DNA from: Bacteroidia bacterium
Lineage (GTDB): Bacteria; Bacteroidota; Bacteroidia; J057
Assembly (NCBI GenBank): GCA_030430205.1
Contig: JAUIGE010000003.1
Span: 1-64,000, forward strand
DNA: 64,000 bases
Direction of reading: 5' to 3'
In this document: positions 35,150 to 45,032 of the stretch, piece by piece
Layout of the letters: each line of letters opens with the position of its first letter
Numbering within the stretch: position 1 is the stretch's first letter
Made by a program: the position numbers and the translations under genes
Notes under the pieces: generated by a model
Databases searched by the model: none
What the model was told of the DNA's origin: nothing
What the model saw: the letters and a program-made list of their open reading frames with translations, nothing else

Positions 35150-37408
35150 ATGGTTTTTGATTTAGACATGATTAAAAAGGCCTATGCAGCCCTTCCCGGG
35201 AAAATCGCTGCTGCCCGCAATAATCTCGGTCGCTCTATGACGCTCACTGAGAAAATTTTGTATTCACACCTCCACGAGGAAAGCCCTCTACAACAATATA
35301 ATCGCGGAAAAGATTACGTTTTCTTCGCCCCTGACCGTGTAGCGATGCAGGATGCTACCGCTCAGATGGCATTGCTTCAGTTTATGATGGCAGGAAAAGA
35401 GAAAGTTGCTGTTCCTTCCACTGTGCATTGTGATCACCTGATTCAGGCAAAAATAGGCGCTGATGCAGACCTCGTTACCGCTGTAGATACCAACAAAGAA
35501 GTCTATGACTTCCTCGCCAAGGTTTCCAACAAATATGGCCTGGGCTTCTGGAAGCCCGGAGCTGGCATCATCCACCAGGTAGTCCTGGAAAACTATGCTT
35601 TCCCAGGAGGAATGATGATCGGTACCGACTCTCACACCCCCAATGCGGGTGGTCTGGGTATGGTGGCCATCGGAGTCGGTGGAGCTGATGCTGTAGATGT
35701 GATGGCAGGCATGCCCTGGGAATTGAAAATGCCGAAAGTGATCGGTGTGCATTTGACAGGAAAATTGAATGGCTGGACATCTCCCAAAGATGTTATCCTG
35801 AAAGTAGCGGGCATCCTTACCGTAAAAGGCGGCACAGGTGCCATCGTCGAATACTTTGGCGAAGGCGCAAAATCTATGTCCTGTACCGGAAAAGGCACCA
35901 TTTGTAATATGGGCGCGGAAATCGGCGCTACAACCTCAACCTTCGGTTATGACGAGTCCATGGCTCGCTACCTGCGCGCCACAGGCCGCGCCGATGTCGC
36001 CGAACTCGCCAATCAGGTCGCTGAGCACCTGACAGGAGACCCCGAAGTCTACGCCAATCCTGACAAATATTTCGATCAGGTGATCGAAATCAACCTCTCC
36101 GAACTGGAGCCGCACGTCAACGGCCCTTTCACCCCTGACCTCGCATGGCCTCTGTCCAAATTTGCAGACGCAGTCATCAAAAACGGATACCCTCAGGAAC
36201 TGGAAGTAGGCCTCATCGGCTCTTGCACCAACTCATCCTATGAAGACCTGGACCGCGCTGCTTCTGTCGCGCGTCAGGCGGTAGCCAAAAACCTGAAAGC
36301 AAAATCTGAATTTACCATTACTCCTGGCTCAGAAGTAGTGCGCTATACCGTGGAGCGTGATGGCATCCTCGCAGCTTTTGAAGACCTGGGAGGCGTGGTC
36401 CTCGCCAATGCTTGTGGGCCATGTATCGGCCAGTGGGCGCGTCATACCGACGACCCCAAACGCAAAAACTCCATCATCACTTCTTTCAACCGAAATTTCG
36501 CCAAGCGAAATGACGGCAACCCCAATACCCACGCTTTCGTGGCTTCGCCCGAGATCGTGACGGCACTGGCTATCGCTGGTGATCTGACTTTCAACCCATT
36601 GAAAGACAAGCTCACCAACGAAAACGGCGAGCAGGTTATGCTCGATCCTCCTTTTGGTGATGAGCTTCCAGAAAAAGGATTTGATGCAGAAGATGCGGGC
36701 TTTATCGCCCCTATGGAAGATGGCAGTGGCCTGACGATAGATGTAGATCCGAACTCTCAGCGTCTGCAACTGCTGGAACCATTCAAGCCATGGGATGGCG
36801 GTGATATCAAAGGGCTTCGCCTCTTTATCAAGGCTTTTGGGAAGTGTACCACTGACCATATATCCATGGCCGGGCCATGGTTGCGCTACCGCGGTCACCT
36901 GGAGAACATCTCCAACAACCTCATGCTGGGTGCAATCAACGCTTTTACCCAAAAAGCCAACAGCAAAAACTTCCTCACAGGGGAGTATATGGAGAATCCC
37001 AAAGTGGCCAAAGCCTATGCCGATGCAGGTATAGAAAGCGTCATCGTGGGTGACGAAAACTACGGGGAAGGCTCTTCCCGTGAGCATGCAGCCATGGAGC
37101 CGCGCCACCGCGGCGTGCAGGCTGTGATCGTGAAGTCTTTCGCACGTATCCACGAAACCAACCTCAAGAAGCAAGGCGTCTTGCCTTTGACCTTCGCCAA
37201 TCCTGCGGATTATGACAAAATCCAGGAAGATGACACCTTTGACCTGATGGTCAGCAGCCTTGCCCCCGGCAAGCAGGTAAAAGTAGTACTGAATCACGCA
37301 GATGGCTCTAAGGACGAATTCATGACCAACCACACCTTCAACCAGGCTCAGATTGACTGGATCAAGGCAGGTAGTGCGTTGAATTTGATTCGGAAGCAGC
37401 AGGCTTAA
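35150..37408 (+). CDS. Aconitate hydratase
   Basis: This protein has 752 residues. It interconverts citrate and isocitrate in the TCA cycle with a 4Fe-4S cluster. Cluster-ligand cysteines are visible in [13 protein letters not shown] and [10 protein letters not shown]. Substrate motifs include [14 protein letters not shown] and, in the C-terminal swivel domain, [17 protein letters not shown]. Length and organisation match the mitochondrial-type aconitases common in Bacteroidota. The ATG at 35150 ([16 protein letters not shown]) is preferred to an upstream GTG at 35099. Probably regulated through the double TTAGCGAA operator overlapping its promoter. Followed by an intrinsic terminator. Confidence 0.95.
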   Translation: MVFDLDMIKKAYAALPGKIAAARNNLGRSMTLTEKILYSHLHEESPLQQYNRGKDYVFFAPDRVAMQDATAQMALLQFMMAGKEKVAVPSTVHCDHLIQAKIGADADLVTAVDTNKEVYDFLAKVSNKYGLGFWKPGAGIIHQVVLENYAFPGGMMIGTDSHTPNAGGLGMVAIGVGGADAVDVMAGMPWELKMPKVIGVHLTGKLNGWTSPKDVILKVAGILTVKGGTGAIVEYFGEGAKSMSCTGKGTICNMGAEIGATTSTFGYDESMARYLRATGRADVAELANQVAEHLTGDPEVYANPDKYFDQVIEINLSELEPHVNGPFTPDLAWPLSKFADAVIKNGYPQELEVGLIGSCTNSSYEDLDRAASVARQAVAKNLKAKSEFTITPGSEVVRYTVERDGILAAFEDLGGVVLANACGPCIGQWARHTDDPKRKNSIITSFNRNFAKRNDGNPNTHAFVASPEIVTALAIAGDLTFNPLKDKLTNENGEQVMLDPPFGDELPEKGFDAEDAGFIAPMEDGSGLTIDVDPNSQRLQLLEPFKPWDGGDIKGLRLFIKAFGKCTTDHISMAGPWLRYRGHLENISNNLMLGAINAFTQKANSKNFLTGEYMENPKVAKAYADAGIESVIVGDENYGEGSSREHAAMEPRHRGVQAVIVKSFARIHETNLKKQGVLPLTFANPADYDKIQEDDTFDLMVSSLAPGKQVKVVLNHADGSKDEFMTNHTFNQAQIDWIKAGSALNLIRKQQA

Positions 37409-37415
37409 TATTTAT

Positions 37416-37476
37416 GCGGCCCTTGGGCCGCTGAAGGTTTTATATAGGGCTCCGTCTTTGAAGGCGGAGCCTTTTT
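37416..37476 (+). terminator. Tandem hairpins ending the aconitase transcript
   Basis: First hairpin GCGGCCC-TT-GGGCCGC (37416-37431) without a T-run; second GGCTCCG (37448-37454) with CGGAGCC (37465-37471) and TTTTT, a standard intrinsic terminator. Confidence 0.8.
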
Positions 37477-37479
37477 GGT

Positions 37480-37642
37480 TATACTTTAGACCTGATAGAA
37501 TGTCCGTTTCGACTTCTGGCCATTTTTTGAACCATATAAGGCATTTGAGGGCATCTAAGGTCAAAAAAGGAGGTTTTCTTTTATGTTCTTATATGTCTTA
37601 TATGGTTTTATTTACAGGACATTTCACCCAGTCTAAAGTATA
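37480..37642. repeat. 163-bp element with 26-bp imperfect terminal inverted repeats (MITE-like)
   Basis: The left end (37480-37505) begins TATACTTTAGAC and ends AATGTCC. The reverse complement of the right end (37617-37642) has the same 12-base start and the same 7-base end, differing only in the middle. Inner segments also pair partly: ACCATATAAGGCAT on the left against ACCATATAAGACAT on the right arm. No protein is encoded. It may be a non-autonomous mobile element or a large imperfect palindrome. It lies between the aconitase terminator and the NACHT gene. Confidence 0.65.
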
Positions 37643-37909
37643 AATAATCTAATCCCTAATACTCCAATCGGTATTATTGTGTATTTTACTTGTGGCCAAT
37701 CGCTCAATTTCTTCCATCTCAATGGGCTTTCCAAACTTCATACAGAGAATGATTATTATCCCTTAATTTCCTCCCCAAAGCTCTGAAATTGACATATCTA
37801 TATGTAGAAAATGTTTTCGAAGGTTTCTTCTTTTTCCTCAATTTGGGTAAATTAAGCCTCTGGCTTTTTGATCAAAAGCCCATAAAAAAACTTAAAGCAT
37901 TTACACAAA
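37643..37909. other. Upstream region of the NACHT-nuclease gene
   Basis: AT-rich, no gene seen. It contains GGCTTTT(T)GATCAAAAGCC (37862-37880), a hairpin-capable near-palindrome about 30 bases before the start codon at 37910, with the 12-bp palindrome TTTTGATCAAAA inside. It may be an operator or a leader hairpin limiting expression. Confidence 0.45.
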
Positions 37910-40900
37910 ATGGAAAGCCCTTTTATCAAACCTACTTTTAAAAATACGCCCCTTCCTTTAAGTAAATTCTTAGAAAATGGTAGTTCGCCTGGGCGTCACG
38001 CAAAGAGGTTTAGGCCTTCTGATATAACCGAACTTACCCAAAAACCATATCTTTTCATTTGTGGAGAACAGGGATATGGAAAAACAAGACTCATGCGAGA
38101 GTTATTGGAATCTCATCATTCAAATGGCAAAAATTGCATTTACATTGATCTGAAAAAAACAAAGAATGATGAATTTGGCCTAATAGAAGCCCTTGAAGAA
38201 GTAAATCATGCAAGAGCCAGGTATCAATATGGAGACTTACTTGGGAAACCAATTAAGTTTCAGAACGATTCCAATTTGGTGATAGGGTTAGATGCGTTAG
38301 ATGAGGTGCATCCCGATTGGATTTCAGAAAAAATAGAGGAAATCAAAAGGCTTTTTACGGATTTCTCTAACGTTCAAATCATTCTTACTTGTAGAATCCA
38401 TCATGCCATTAGACATCAAGGAAGATTGCATTCTTTGAATTTTGTTTGCACTGAAATCGAATCCTTTGATATTTTCCAAACAGCTGATTTCCTCCTGCAA
38501 ACTTGTCCATCCTTACAAACATGGAATCGGGAAAGTGTATTAGAAAAGCTAAATGAAGCCTCTATTATTTCTTATTATCAAAAAGAAAGCGTTTTATCTA
38601 CTCCACGGTATTTGAAAGTTTTCGCAGAGTTAGTCGAAAATGATGGTTTTGATTCTGTATTGGACTTAACTAAAAGCCAGCTTTTTGAGAAGCTAATTAA
38701 GAAACGACTCCAGGAGGAGTCCAACAAAAAAAAGTATATCCAGTCAGGATATTCAAAGGCAATTGAAGATATGTTGCAAGTCCTTGAAACGCTGGCATTC
38801 ATTTTAGAAATTCAAGGTGTCAATCGGTTAGAAAAAGATAATCTTGTTGCTTTTGTTCAGGAGTTTTATCCTTCCATAGCAAGAGAAAGCTTTTATATCA
38901 AGCTACTAGATGGAACTATTATTAAAGATTTTGATGATTTTATCGAATTTGACAACACTGAATTTCAGGAATACCTAGCAGCAAAGGCCATTGCCAGATT
39001 TAATAACCCACAACAATTGATCTGTGATTTGATAATTGACTCCTCTCTCAAGGATATTTATCCCTCCTGGAAAAACACTATCTCTTATCTGGTTGAATTA
39101 AAAAATGAAATAGTCCCATACCTTGTACAATTAGGCATACAAATGAAGGCTACTTCTTTTTTTTCATTTATGGCCTATGTTTCGCCACAACAAATTGTAA
39201 ATATAGATAACGAAAAGAGTGGTTATACCCTTTTTGAAAGAGTCTGGAAGTATTATATCCAGGAGAATATTGAATTAACTACGGAGGCTCAAAAAGGACT
39301 CATACTTTTCTATGATGAAAGAACGCACGATCCAATTTTAACCGAACATATTCAATCTGATATCACACAAAATCAAATCAGATTTAGGCTAAATCTTAAT
39401 TGGCTTTTAGAAGGGTTATTCATACAAAAAAAGATAACAGGCAGTGCTCAAAAAGGCATTTGGAAAAATTATCTTTTGGATAATTTACAATGGCTCCCGA
39501 ACAATAGAGATGCTGAATCAATCCTGATAAGTTCAATTGATGCATTATCACAAATCTGTACGATTGAGGAAGGGATACGTGTAAGAGAGATTTTTCAAAC
39601 AAATTCTGATCGGGTGGATACTGCCATTATTAGATTTTACAAACAAATTGATTCCAACCATCCAGAAACTATCAGACTCTTTTTACAGGATACAAGTCAG
39701 AGAAACTTTTCGGAGTATATACCATCACCCCTTAATAGCATTTCAAATAGCCAGGGGTTCTGCGCATTATTTAGCCAACTAAATTCCATTATTGATGGCC
39801 TTAAAGGACCCCATTTCGCCCATTATGCACTTAATTCTATAGGAAACAGTTTAACAAGCCCCTTTTTTGATAATCTTGAAAAGAATTGGACTGCCGAGGT
39901 TGAGCAAGAAGTAATTGACTTTTTTCATCAATCGGTAAAAATAAGATTCTATAATGAAGAGGCTTTTATCCAAAAATTATCTTCAGTTCTTATCTCAAAG
40001 AAAAAAGAGGTAATCAAGTCTATTTTGGAGGGCTTAGATAGTCATAATCTACCTTTAGATTTTCAACATAGAATATCTGATTTATGTGCCTTGTTTTTTG
40101 ACCTTGAAAATGTTGAAAATTTCCTTTCCTGGTTAGAATTGCGTTTCCCAGAATCTAATATCCCTTTATGGACACTAAGGAAGAGTAAACTTCAGGACAT
40201 CAGGCAACTTGAAAAAACTCATTTCCCTGAAGCCTATGCCGAAATACAATTCTCCCTGGAAAAGTCCCAAAAAAGAGCACAAGAAAGAGATAAGAAATGG
40301 GAAAGGAAGACAATGCTTCAGTTTGAAAAATGGATCAATTGCCTGAAACAAAAGCATGAGCACACACTCATTGACTATTTTGAGCACCTTTCAATCCAGG
40401 AGAAAGCGACCAAACAGAATAAATCGGCTCTTATTAACATAGCAAAAAAAGCCTTGATAAGTTATGACCCAGCAGAAGTACACATTAAAAAAATTAATGC
40501 TTCATTTGAAACCCCTGCATCTCTGTATCTCTTTGAATGTGCAATCAAATTAACTAGCCAAACCGAATCAGATGTACCATTTGCAAGAGAAAATATAATC
40601 CATTTTTTGCCTTTTGCTTTCAAAGAGGAACTATTTCAGCAAGCCTATAAATCTGTAGAGCCCCTTTCTCAAGAAGAAATAAGTAATCTCTTTGACATGC
40701 TTATGAAAAGGGATGACGATCTCCACAAAAGCATGATGGGTAATATCCTTGCACTGATACAAAAAATAGATTCCCCAGCTTCTTTTACCCTGCTAATTCA
40801 GATAATAGAAAATGAAGGTGTTCCACATTATCATAGAAAGGATGCCTTTGATTTATTTGTGGGAAAATACCCTTCAAATCAAAAAGTTTTAGCTTGGTTT

Positions 40901-41986
40901 AAACTTTTTGACAAGTCTGAGTCAAATCTAAAATCTTCAGCCTACTCTCTTGCTTTACATATCAATGAGTATTTTTTAAAGCGGCAGGAAAAACAAGCCG
41001 TTCTTTGGAGATTTGATGAAATTTTCAACCATCCTTATCATTTGGATGAATTCATTCCAGGAATGAGAGGTGTACTACCAGAAGAAGACCTCGGAAAACC
41101 TATTGGATACATCAACGGAGAAGTATTCAAAGAGGAATTAATTTCCTTTATCAAAACAGGAATTTCTATTTCTAAAAAAGATAAAAAGCTCTTCAGATAT
41201 GTAAAACATGAAGTTTGGAAACCTGCTATTTCCGCTTTGTTTAATTCAACCATACCTTCAGAGAAATTTTCCCAAATCCTTAAAGATATTTCAGATTTTC
41301 TTGAACAGGAAAAAGATCATGTCTCTTTTATCAGATTCAAAGAGTTATTGGAGGGGGTGAAACAAGAATTCCTGAAATCCAGGGCTGAAAGGCTATCTTT
41401 CAACGCAAGCATTAAAAAATACAAAGCCATAAAGGAAAGAAGGTATCTTGATATTTTAACGGTATCCGATCTTTTTGAGGCGGTGAAAAAGGTCATTGAA
41501 ATAGACCTTTTGAGGGAAGCTAAGCAAGGAGTTTATAGCTACTTATCAGATTTGGTTTCCCAGAATGAAACTATGGTGCAGAAAATGCTAGCATCTCATT
41601 TTAAGCAGTTGCTCGTAGAGTATAGTAATAAGGACAGTGTTTTTCATAGTGGGATATTGAATGTAGTGCGAGAGAGTGAAATCGCCAACGGAAAAAAAGT
41701 AGATTTTCTCATTAACTATGGTCCTGTAGGAACAGTGATGGTTGAGGTAAAACTATCGCGGAATTCTGAGCTTAGTTCAGGTAACCTTGAGAATTATCGG
41801 GATAATTGGTTTTTGCAATATCTGGATCAAACTCAATCCCAATATGGTGTATTCCTTATTCTCAGGATTGATCCACACAAGAGTAAGAAAGACTTTGATG
41901 CGCAAATAAACAGAGTCAAAGAAGTATACAAGGGATATGAAAATATTGAGGTTATGGGAATTGATTGTTTAGGAAATGTTGACTAA
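37910..41986 (+). CDS. NACHT/STAND NTPase with C-terminal PD-(D/E)XK-like nuclease; candidate defence protein
   Basis: This protein has 1358 residues. The NTPase begins near the N-terminus: Walker A GEQGYGKTR (52-60), Walker B LVIGLDALDE (about 123-132) with the double acidic end typical of NACHT proteins, and sensor ILTCR (158-162). NTEFQEYLAAKAIARF (about residue 350) is the classic NACHT winged-helix end. A long helical solenoid follows (about 400-1240), probably the sensor. The C-terminal 105 residues contain GKKVDFLINY and GTVMVEVKLS: D1265, E1279 and K1281 fit the D-X13-ExK nuclease core. This architecture (NTPase first, solenoid, nuclease last) fits a phage-sensing STAND protein that degrades DNA, by analogy to Avs and bNACHT systems. 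It is AT-rich relative to its flanks and stands alone. Confidence 0.82.
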   Translation: MESPFIKPTFKNTPLPLSKFLENGSSPGRHAKRFRPSDITELTQKPYLFICGEQGYGKTRLMRELLESHHSNGKNCIYIDLKKTKNDEFGLIEALEEVNHARARYQYGDLLGKPIKFQNDSNLVIGLDALDEVHPDWISEKIEEIKRLFTDFSNVQIILTCRIHHAIRHQGRLHSLNFVCTEIESFDIFQTADFLLQTCPSLQTWNRESVLEKLNEASIISYYQKESVLSTPRYLKVFAELVENDGFDSVLDLTKSQLFEKLIKKRLQEESNKKKYIQSGYSKAIEDMLQVLETLAFILEIQGVNRLEKDNLVAFVQEFYPSIARESFYIKLLDGTIIKDFDDFIEFDNTEFQEYLAAKAIARFNNPQQLICDLIIDSSLKDIYPSWKNTISYLVELKNEIVPYLVQLGIQMKATSFFSFMAYVSPQQIVNIDNEKSGYTLFERVWKYYIQENIELTTEAQKGLILFYDERTHDPILTEHIQSDITQNQIRFRLNLNWLLEGLFIQKKITGSAQKGIWKNYLLDNLQWLPNNRDAESILISSIDALSQICTIEEGIRVREIFQTNSDRVDTAIIRFYKQIDSNHPETIRLFLQDTSQRNFSEYIPSPLNSISNSQGFCALFSQLNSIIDGLKGPHFAHYALNSIGNSLTSPFFDNLEKNWTAEVEQEVIDFFHQSVKIRFYNEEAFIQKLSSVLISKKKEVIKSILEGLDSHNLPLDFQHRISDLCALFFDLENVENFLSWLELRFPESNIPLWTLRKSKLQDIRQLEKTHFPEAYAEIQFSLEKSQKRAQERDKKWERKTMLQFEKWINCLKQKHEHTLIDYFEHLSIQEKATKQNKSALINIAKKALISYDPAEVHIKKINASFETPASLYLFECAIKLTSQTESDVPFARENIIHFLPFAFKEELFQQAYKSVEPLSQEEISNLFDMLMKRDDDLHKSMMGNILALIQKIDSPASFTLLIQIIENEGVPHYHRKDAFDLFVGKYPSNQKVLAWFKLFDKSESNLKSSAYSLALHINEYFLKRQEKQAVLWRFDEIFNHPYHLDEFIPGMRGVLPEEDLGKPIGYINGEVFKEELISFIKTGISISKKDKKLFRYVKHEVWKPAISALFNSTIPSEKFSQILKDISDFLEQEKDHVSFIRFKELLEGVKQEFLKSRAERLSFNASIKKYKAIKERRYLDILTVSDLFEAVKKVIEIDLLREAKQGVYSYLSDLVSQNETMVQKMLASHFKQLLVEYSNKDSVFHSGILNVVRESEIANGKKVDFLINYGPVGTVMVEVKLSRNSELSSGNLENYRDNWFLQYLDQTQSQYGVFLILRIDPHKSKKDFDAQINRVKEVYKGYENIEVMGIDCLGNVD

Positions 41987-42189
41987 AGCAGTGGAGCCAT
42001 CTAGACTTGTTATGACAAAGATAGCTTTATCATAAGCAGGGTTTTCGTAATAAACAAGTCATATTTGTCAGCGTCCTTCAGCGTCAAAAAACAAATATTG
42101 TATCCTTCTATTCATCACTTACTGTACATGCCCCCTAAATAGCCATCCTTGATCACAGCACATCATAGCAAAAACAACACGAAGCAAAG

Positions 42190-44991
42190 CTACTCCACAG
42201 CCTCCGGGCATTTTTCATAAAAATCCGCAAACTCATAGGCCCGTGCTTTCGCCACCCCCGCGGCCAAAGGCCGCGCCAGCCAAATCCGCAGCGCCGCCTT
42301 TTGCGGCTCCAGCTCCCAGCGCCAATACCTGTCCCCGGACAGGTCTTCCAGGAATTTCCGGATCGGCCTGGGCCGATGGGCTTCATCCATGAGGCAGGCC
42401 TCATCACAACTCATCCAATCCAGGCCTTTGCGGTAGCGCAACGTACAGCCCACAGCTCTGCCGATCTTGAGCATTTCTCCAAAAGCTCCCTCGCCTCCGT
42501 AGGTCGGAAATGATTGCTGCACATCCAGCTCCACGCCATTTCCTCTGGCGTAGGCTTTCAGCCTGTTGAAATCCGGTAAAACGGATTTGTCCGCCAATAA
42601 AAGCCCTTGTATTCCGCCATCTTTGAGCAAAAGGAGCGGGCTTTCTTTCTCTGCGCAGGGAGAGCCTTGCACGATTGGGGGAGTGGCGACTTCGGCTGTA
42701 TCATCTGGGACTGCTGCCGGCGCAGCTTCTGGTACCGTTTCCCGGGGAGTTTCTTCCTGTGGAACTTCTTCTTTTGAAGCCAGCCTGGCTTCTTCTCCCG
42801 CCCAGATTTCCGTGCGCCAGATGGCGCTCTGCCATGCCGTAGTTGAAATTTCGGTATCGCCCTGATGGCCCTGCAGCTGCCAGCTGTAGTGCAGGCCGCC
42901 TATGCCCAGCAAGGCGACGATCAAGCCCGTCAACCCCCCTCCCAACAAGGCTCTCATGCGACCAAAACGCAGTTGGAGGTAGTCGGTCAGGCTTTTGCCC
43001 TGTAGGCTTTTTTGCTTTCGCTGAAGCAACCTCTGCTGGTTTTTGCCCCAGATCCTCCCTTTGGCATACATATATGCCTGCCGGGCGTAGGATGCGTTTT
43101 CGGGTTCCAGGAAAAAGCGTTGAAGAGCGATATACCGCTCCTTTTCGCTTGCTGCGACGGAACCCTCAGGGGCTTCGCTTTTTTCCAGTAAATGAAGGAG
43201 AAGTTCCCGGGCATTTCTTTCATCATCGCCTTTCAGGCTTGCCAGCCAGCGATAGGCCAGATCCGGCGGCAAACCGCCTTCGCGCATCCACAGCAGTCGG
43301 GAAAGGCGGATCAGGCTTTCGTAGGTATAATTGCCATCTTCAGCTTTGAATAAAGTGGCCAAATGCATCACCCACTGGCTGTCCAGTCTCGGCCATAGGG
43401 CTGTCATTTGCAGCCAGCGAAATAAATCTTCGCCCAGATACCGCTGCAAAGCAGCGGAGGAATAGGAAATACCACTTTTCCAACTGATCAGGTGAGAGCG
43501 GGAAGGCGTAGCGGGATTATATTGCCCGCTTTGAATGCAGGAGGGCAGGACCAGCGGCTGATTCGCCGGGCATAGGACAAACTCGCGTGTCAGGTAACTT
43601 TCGATCTCTTCCCAATCTTCCATGGGGATGGGGGTGAAAATAAATTTTCGCCCAGACCAGGGTTCCAGTTCCTCCGAAATCCATTCTGCCAGGCCTTTGA
43701 GATACGAGTCAATCAGACAGCCCCCGTCTGTACACAATACCAGGGGAGCCTCAAGGTGGCGCTCAGCCAGGCTGGAAAAAGAAACAGCATGGCCGTTTTC
43801 CGGCTCCACGCAATGGCGTGGGTCATCCTGGAAGAAATAATATTCAAGCGGTACACCTGCTTTGCGAATGGCAAGCCATAGTTGCTCCATGACCTGGGCG
43901 AAAAGGTCATGACGGCTTTGTTTTTCAATGAGTACGAGGTACTTCTGTCCGGAAGTGGCATCCAGCGCTTGCTGTAAGCCCTGCGACAGCGCAAATAATT
44001 TTTGCTCGGACAACAGGCGGGGTCGCGCCTGGGGAAATTGCAAAAATGCGGGGCCTTTGACCTCCTGCCATCTGCTTTTTCGTTTGCCTTTATTTTGATA
44101 AAACCATCGTGCTGCCAGATATGCACCCATGCCCAAAAGGGCGAGAATAACTCCCATCAGGCCCACAAACCAGCCTGACATGCGAACAATGTTTTTTCGG
44201 GCAGGAGGTAAAGCGGCAAAAGCCGGCAAGGGGGCAAACTCACTGGTTGTGCCGAGCCTCATACGGGCTGCCTGATAGGCAGTATCACCACAGCTATATG
44301 AGCTGCTTAAAAAACGGGAAATGCTCAACCCAACATGGTATGTGCCTTGTTTAGGGTAAATATGTGTGGGAGATCTTTCGGTAGAAATGCTGCCGTCTCC
44401 AAAGTTCCAAAGGTAGGTTAGTTCATTTTCAGGAGCCCCTGAAGTTTGACTTTCAAAATTTACCTCATAGCCCTCTTCCATCAGGGAAATGCTTGCATCA
44501 AAGGAATGAGTAAGTTTATCGGGGCAATCGACTTCCACCTGGGCCAATAATCTTTTTTGAGGGATGCTATTCCCCCTTTTTTCCCATATCAGCAGGCTCA
44601 TAACATAGGTGCCGGCCTCTGCATAAGCATGTGACAAGGAGGTACCACGGCTGAGGCGCACAGTATCTACCGTGCCGTCTCCATAGTCGAGACAGCATGA
44701 CAGGATATTATTCCCTCCAGGGGAATTGAAACGAATGTTAAGTGCCTTGTGCACAGGTGTTTGTAAAGTGCCAAAATGATTGCTCAGTTGTTGGTCATTT
44801 ACTTTGATTTGGTAGGCAGGGCCTTTTTGCTGGTACTCCCACCAGACAGGCCAGCAGAGGGCCAGCAACAAACAGAGCAGCATGGCAGCCAGTGCCACAA
44901 ACATGATGTTTCGTCGCCAGATATGGCGCAGCAAAGCGCTTATCGTTTGCCGGGGCCACAAAGTGGGGGGATTTTTTCGGGTCTTAGCCAA
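42190..44991 (-). CDS. Large membrane protein with two PKD domains and a vWA-like cytoplasmic domain
   Basis: This protein has 933 residues from a TTG at 44991; an internal ATG at residue 30 sits inside the first membrane helix, so it is less likely. Predicted order: membrane helix about 28-50; two PKD/Ig-like domains outside (about 60-155 with YGDGTVDT, about 165-225 with LTYLWNFGDGS ... YPKQGTYHVGLSIS); helix about 271-297; a cytoplasmic alpha/beta part (about 320-470) starting YLVLIEKQSRHDLF, resembling a vWA domain with a poor MIDAS, then LVLCTDGGCL; a helical region; a third membrane helix near 690-710; a Pro/Glu-rich linker; and a C-terminal domain. The upstream gene (408-aa, caspase/iSTAND-like) ends 41 bp before it. 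It may be the membrane effector or sensor of a conflict system. Confidence 0.65.
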   Translation of the reverse strand: MAKTRKNPPTLWPRQTISALLRHIWRRNIMFVALAAMLLCLLLALCWPVWWEYQQKGPAYQIKVNDQQLSNHFGTLQTPVHKALNIRFNSPGGNNILSCCLDYGDGTVDTVRLSRGTSLSHAYAEAGTYVMSLLIWEKRGNSIPQKRLLAQVEVDCPDKLTHSFDASISLMEEGYEVNFESQTSGAPENELTYLWNFGDGSISTERSPTHIYPKQGTYHVGLSISRFLSSSYSCGDTAYQAARMRLGTTSEFAPLPAFAALPPARKNIVRMSGWFVGLMGVILALLGMGAYLAARWFYQNKGKRKSRWQEVKGPAFLQFPQARPRLLSEQKLFALSQGLQQALDATSGQKYLVLIEKQSRHDLFAQVMEQLWLAIRKAGVPLEYYFFQDDPRHCVEPENGHAVSFSSLAERHLEAPLVLCTDGGCLIDSYLKGLAEWISEELEPWSGRKFIFTPIPMEDWEEIESYLTREFVLCPANQPLVLPSCIQSGQYNPATPSRSHLISWKSGISYSSAALQRYLGEDLFRWLQMTALWPRLDSQWVMHLATLFKAEDGNYTYESLIRLSRLLWMREGGLPPDLAYRWLASLKGDDERNARELLLHLLEKSEAPEGSVAASEKERYIALQRFFLEPENASYARQAYMYAKGRIWGKNQQRLLQRKQKSLQGKSLTDYLQLRFGRMRALLGGGLTGLIVALLGIGGLHYSWQLQGHQGDTEISTTAWQSAIWRTEIWAGEEARLASKEEVPQEETPRETVPEAAPAAVPDDTAEVATPPIVQGSPCAEKESPLLLLKDGGIQGLLLADKSVLPDFNRLKAYARGNGVELDVQQSFPTYGGEGAFGEMLKIGRAVGCTLRYRKGLDWMSCDEACLMDEAHRPRPIRKFLEDLSGDRYWRWELEPQKAALRIWLARPLAAGVAKARAYEFADFYEKCPEAVE

Positions 44992-45032
44992 AAGGAATAT
45001 TCCTAACAGGATGAATGAAAGTGCTCATGGAA

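Noticed and set aside
36329-37333. 334-codon minus-strand frame opposite aconitase
   Set aside because: Aconitase motifs on the plus strand are unambiguous; the antisense translation is Cys/His-rich and shows no family.
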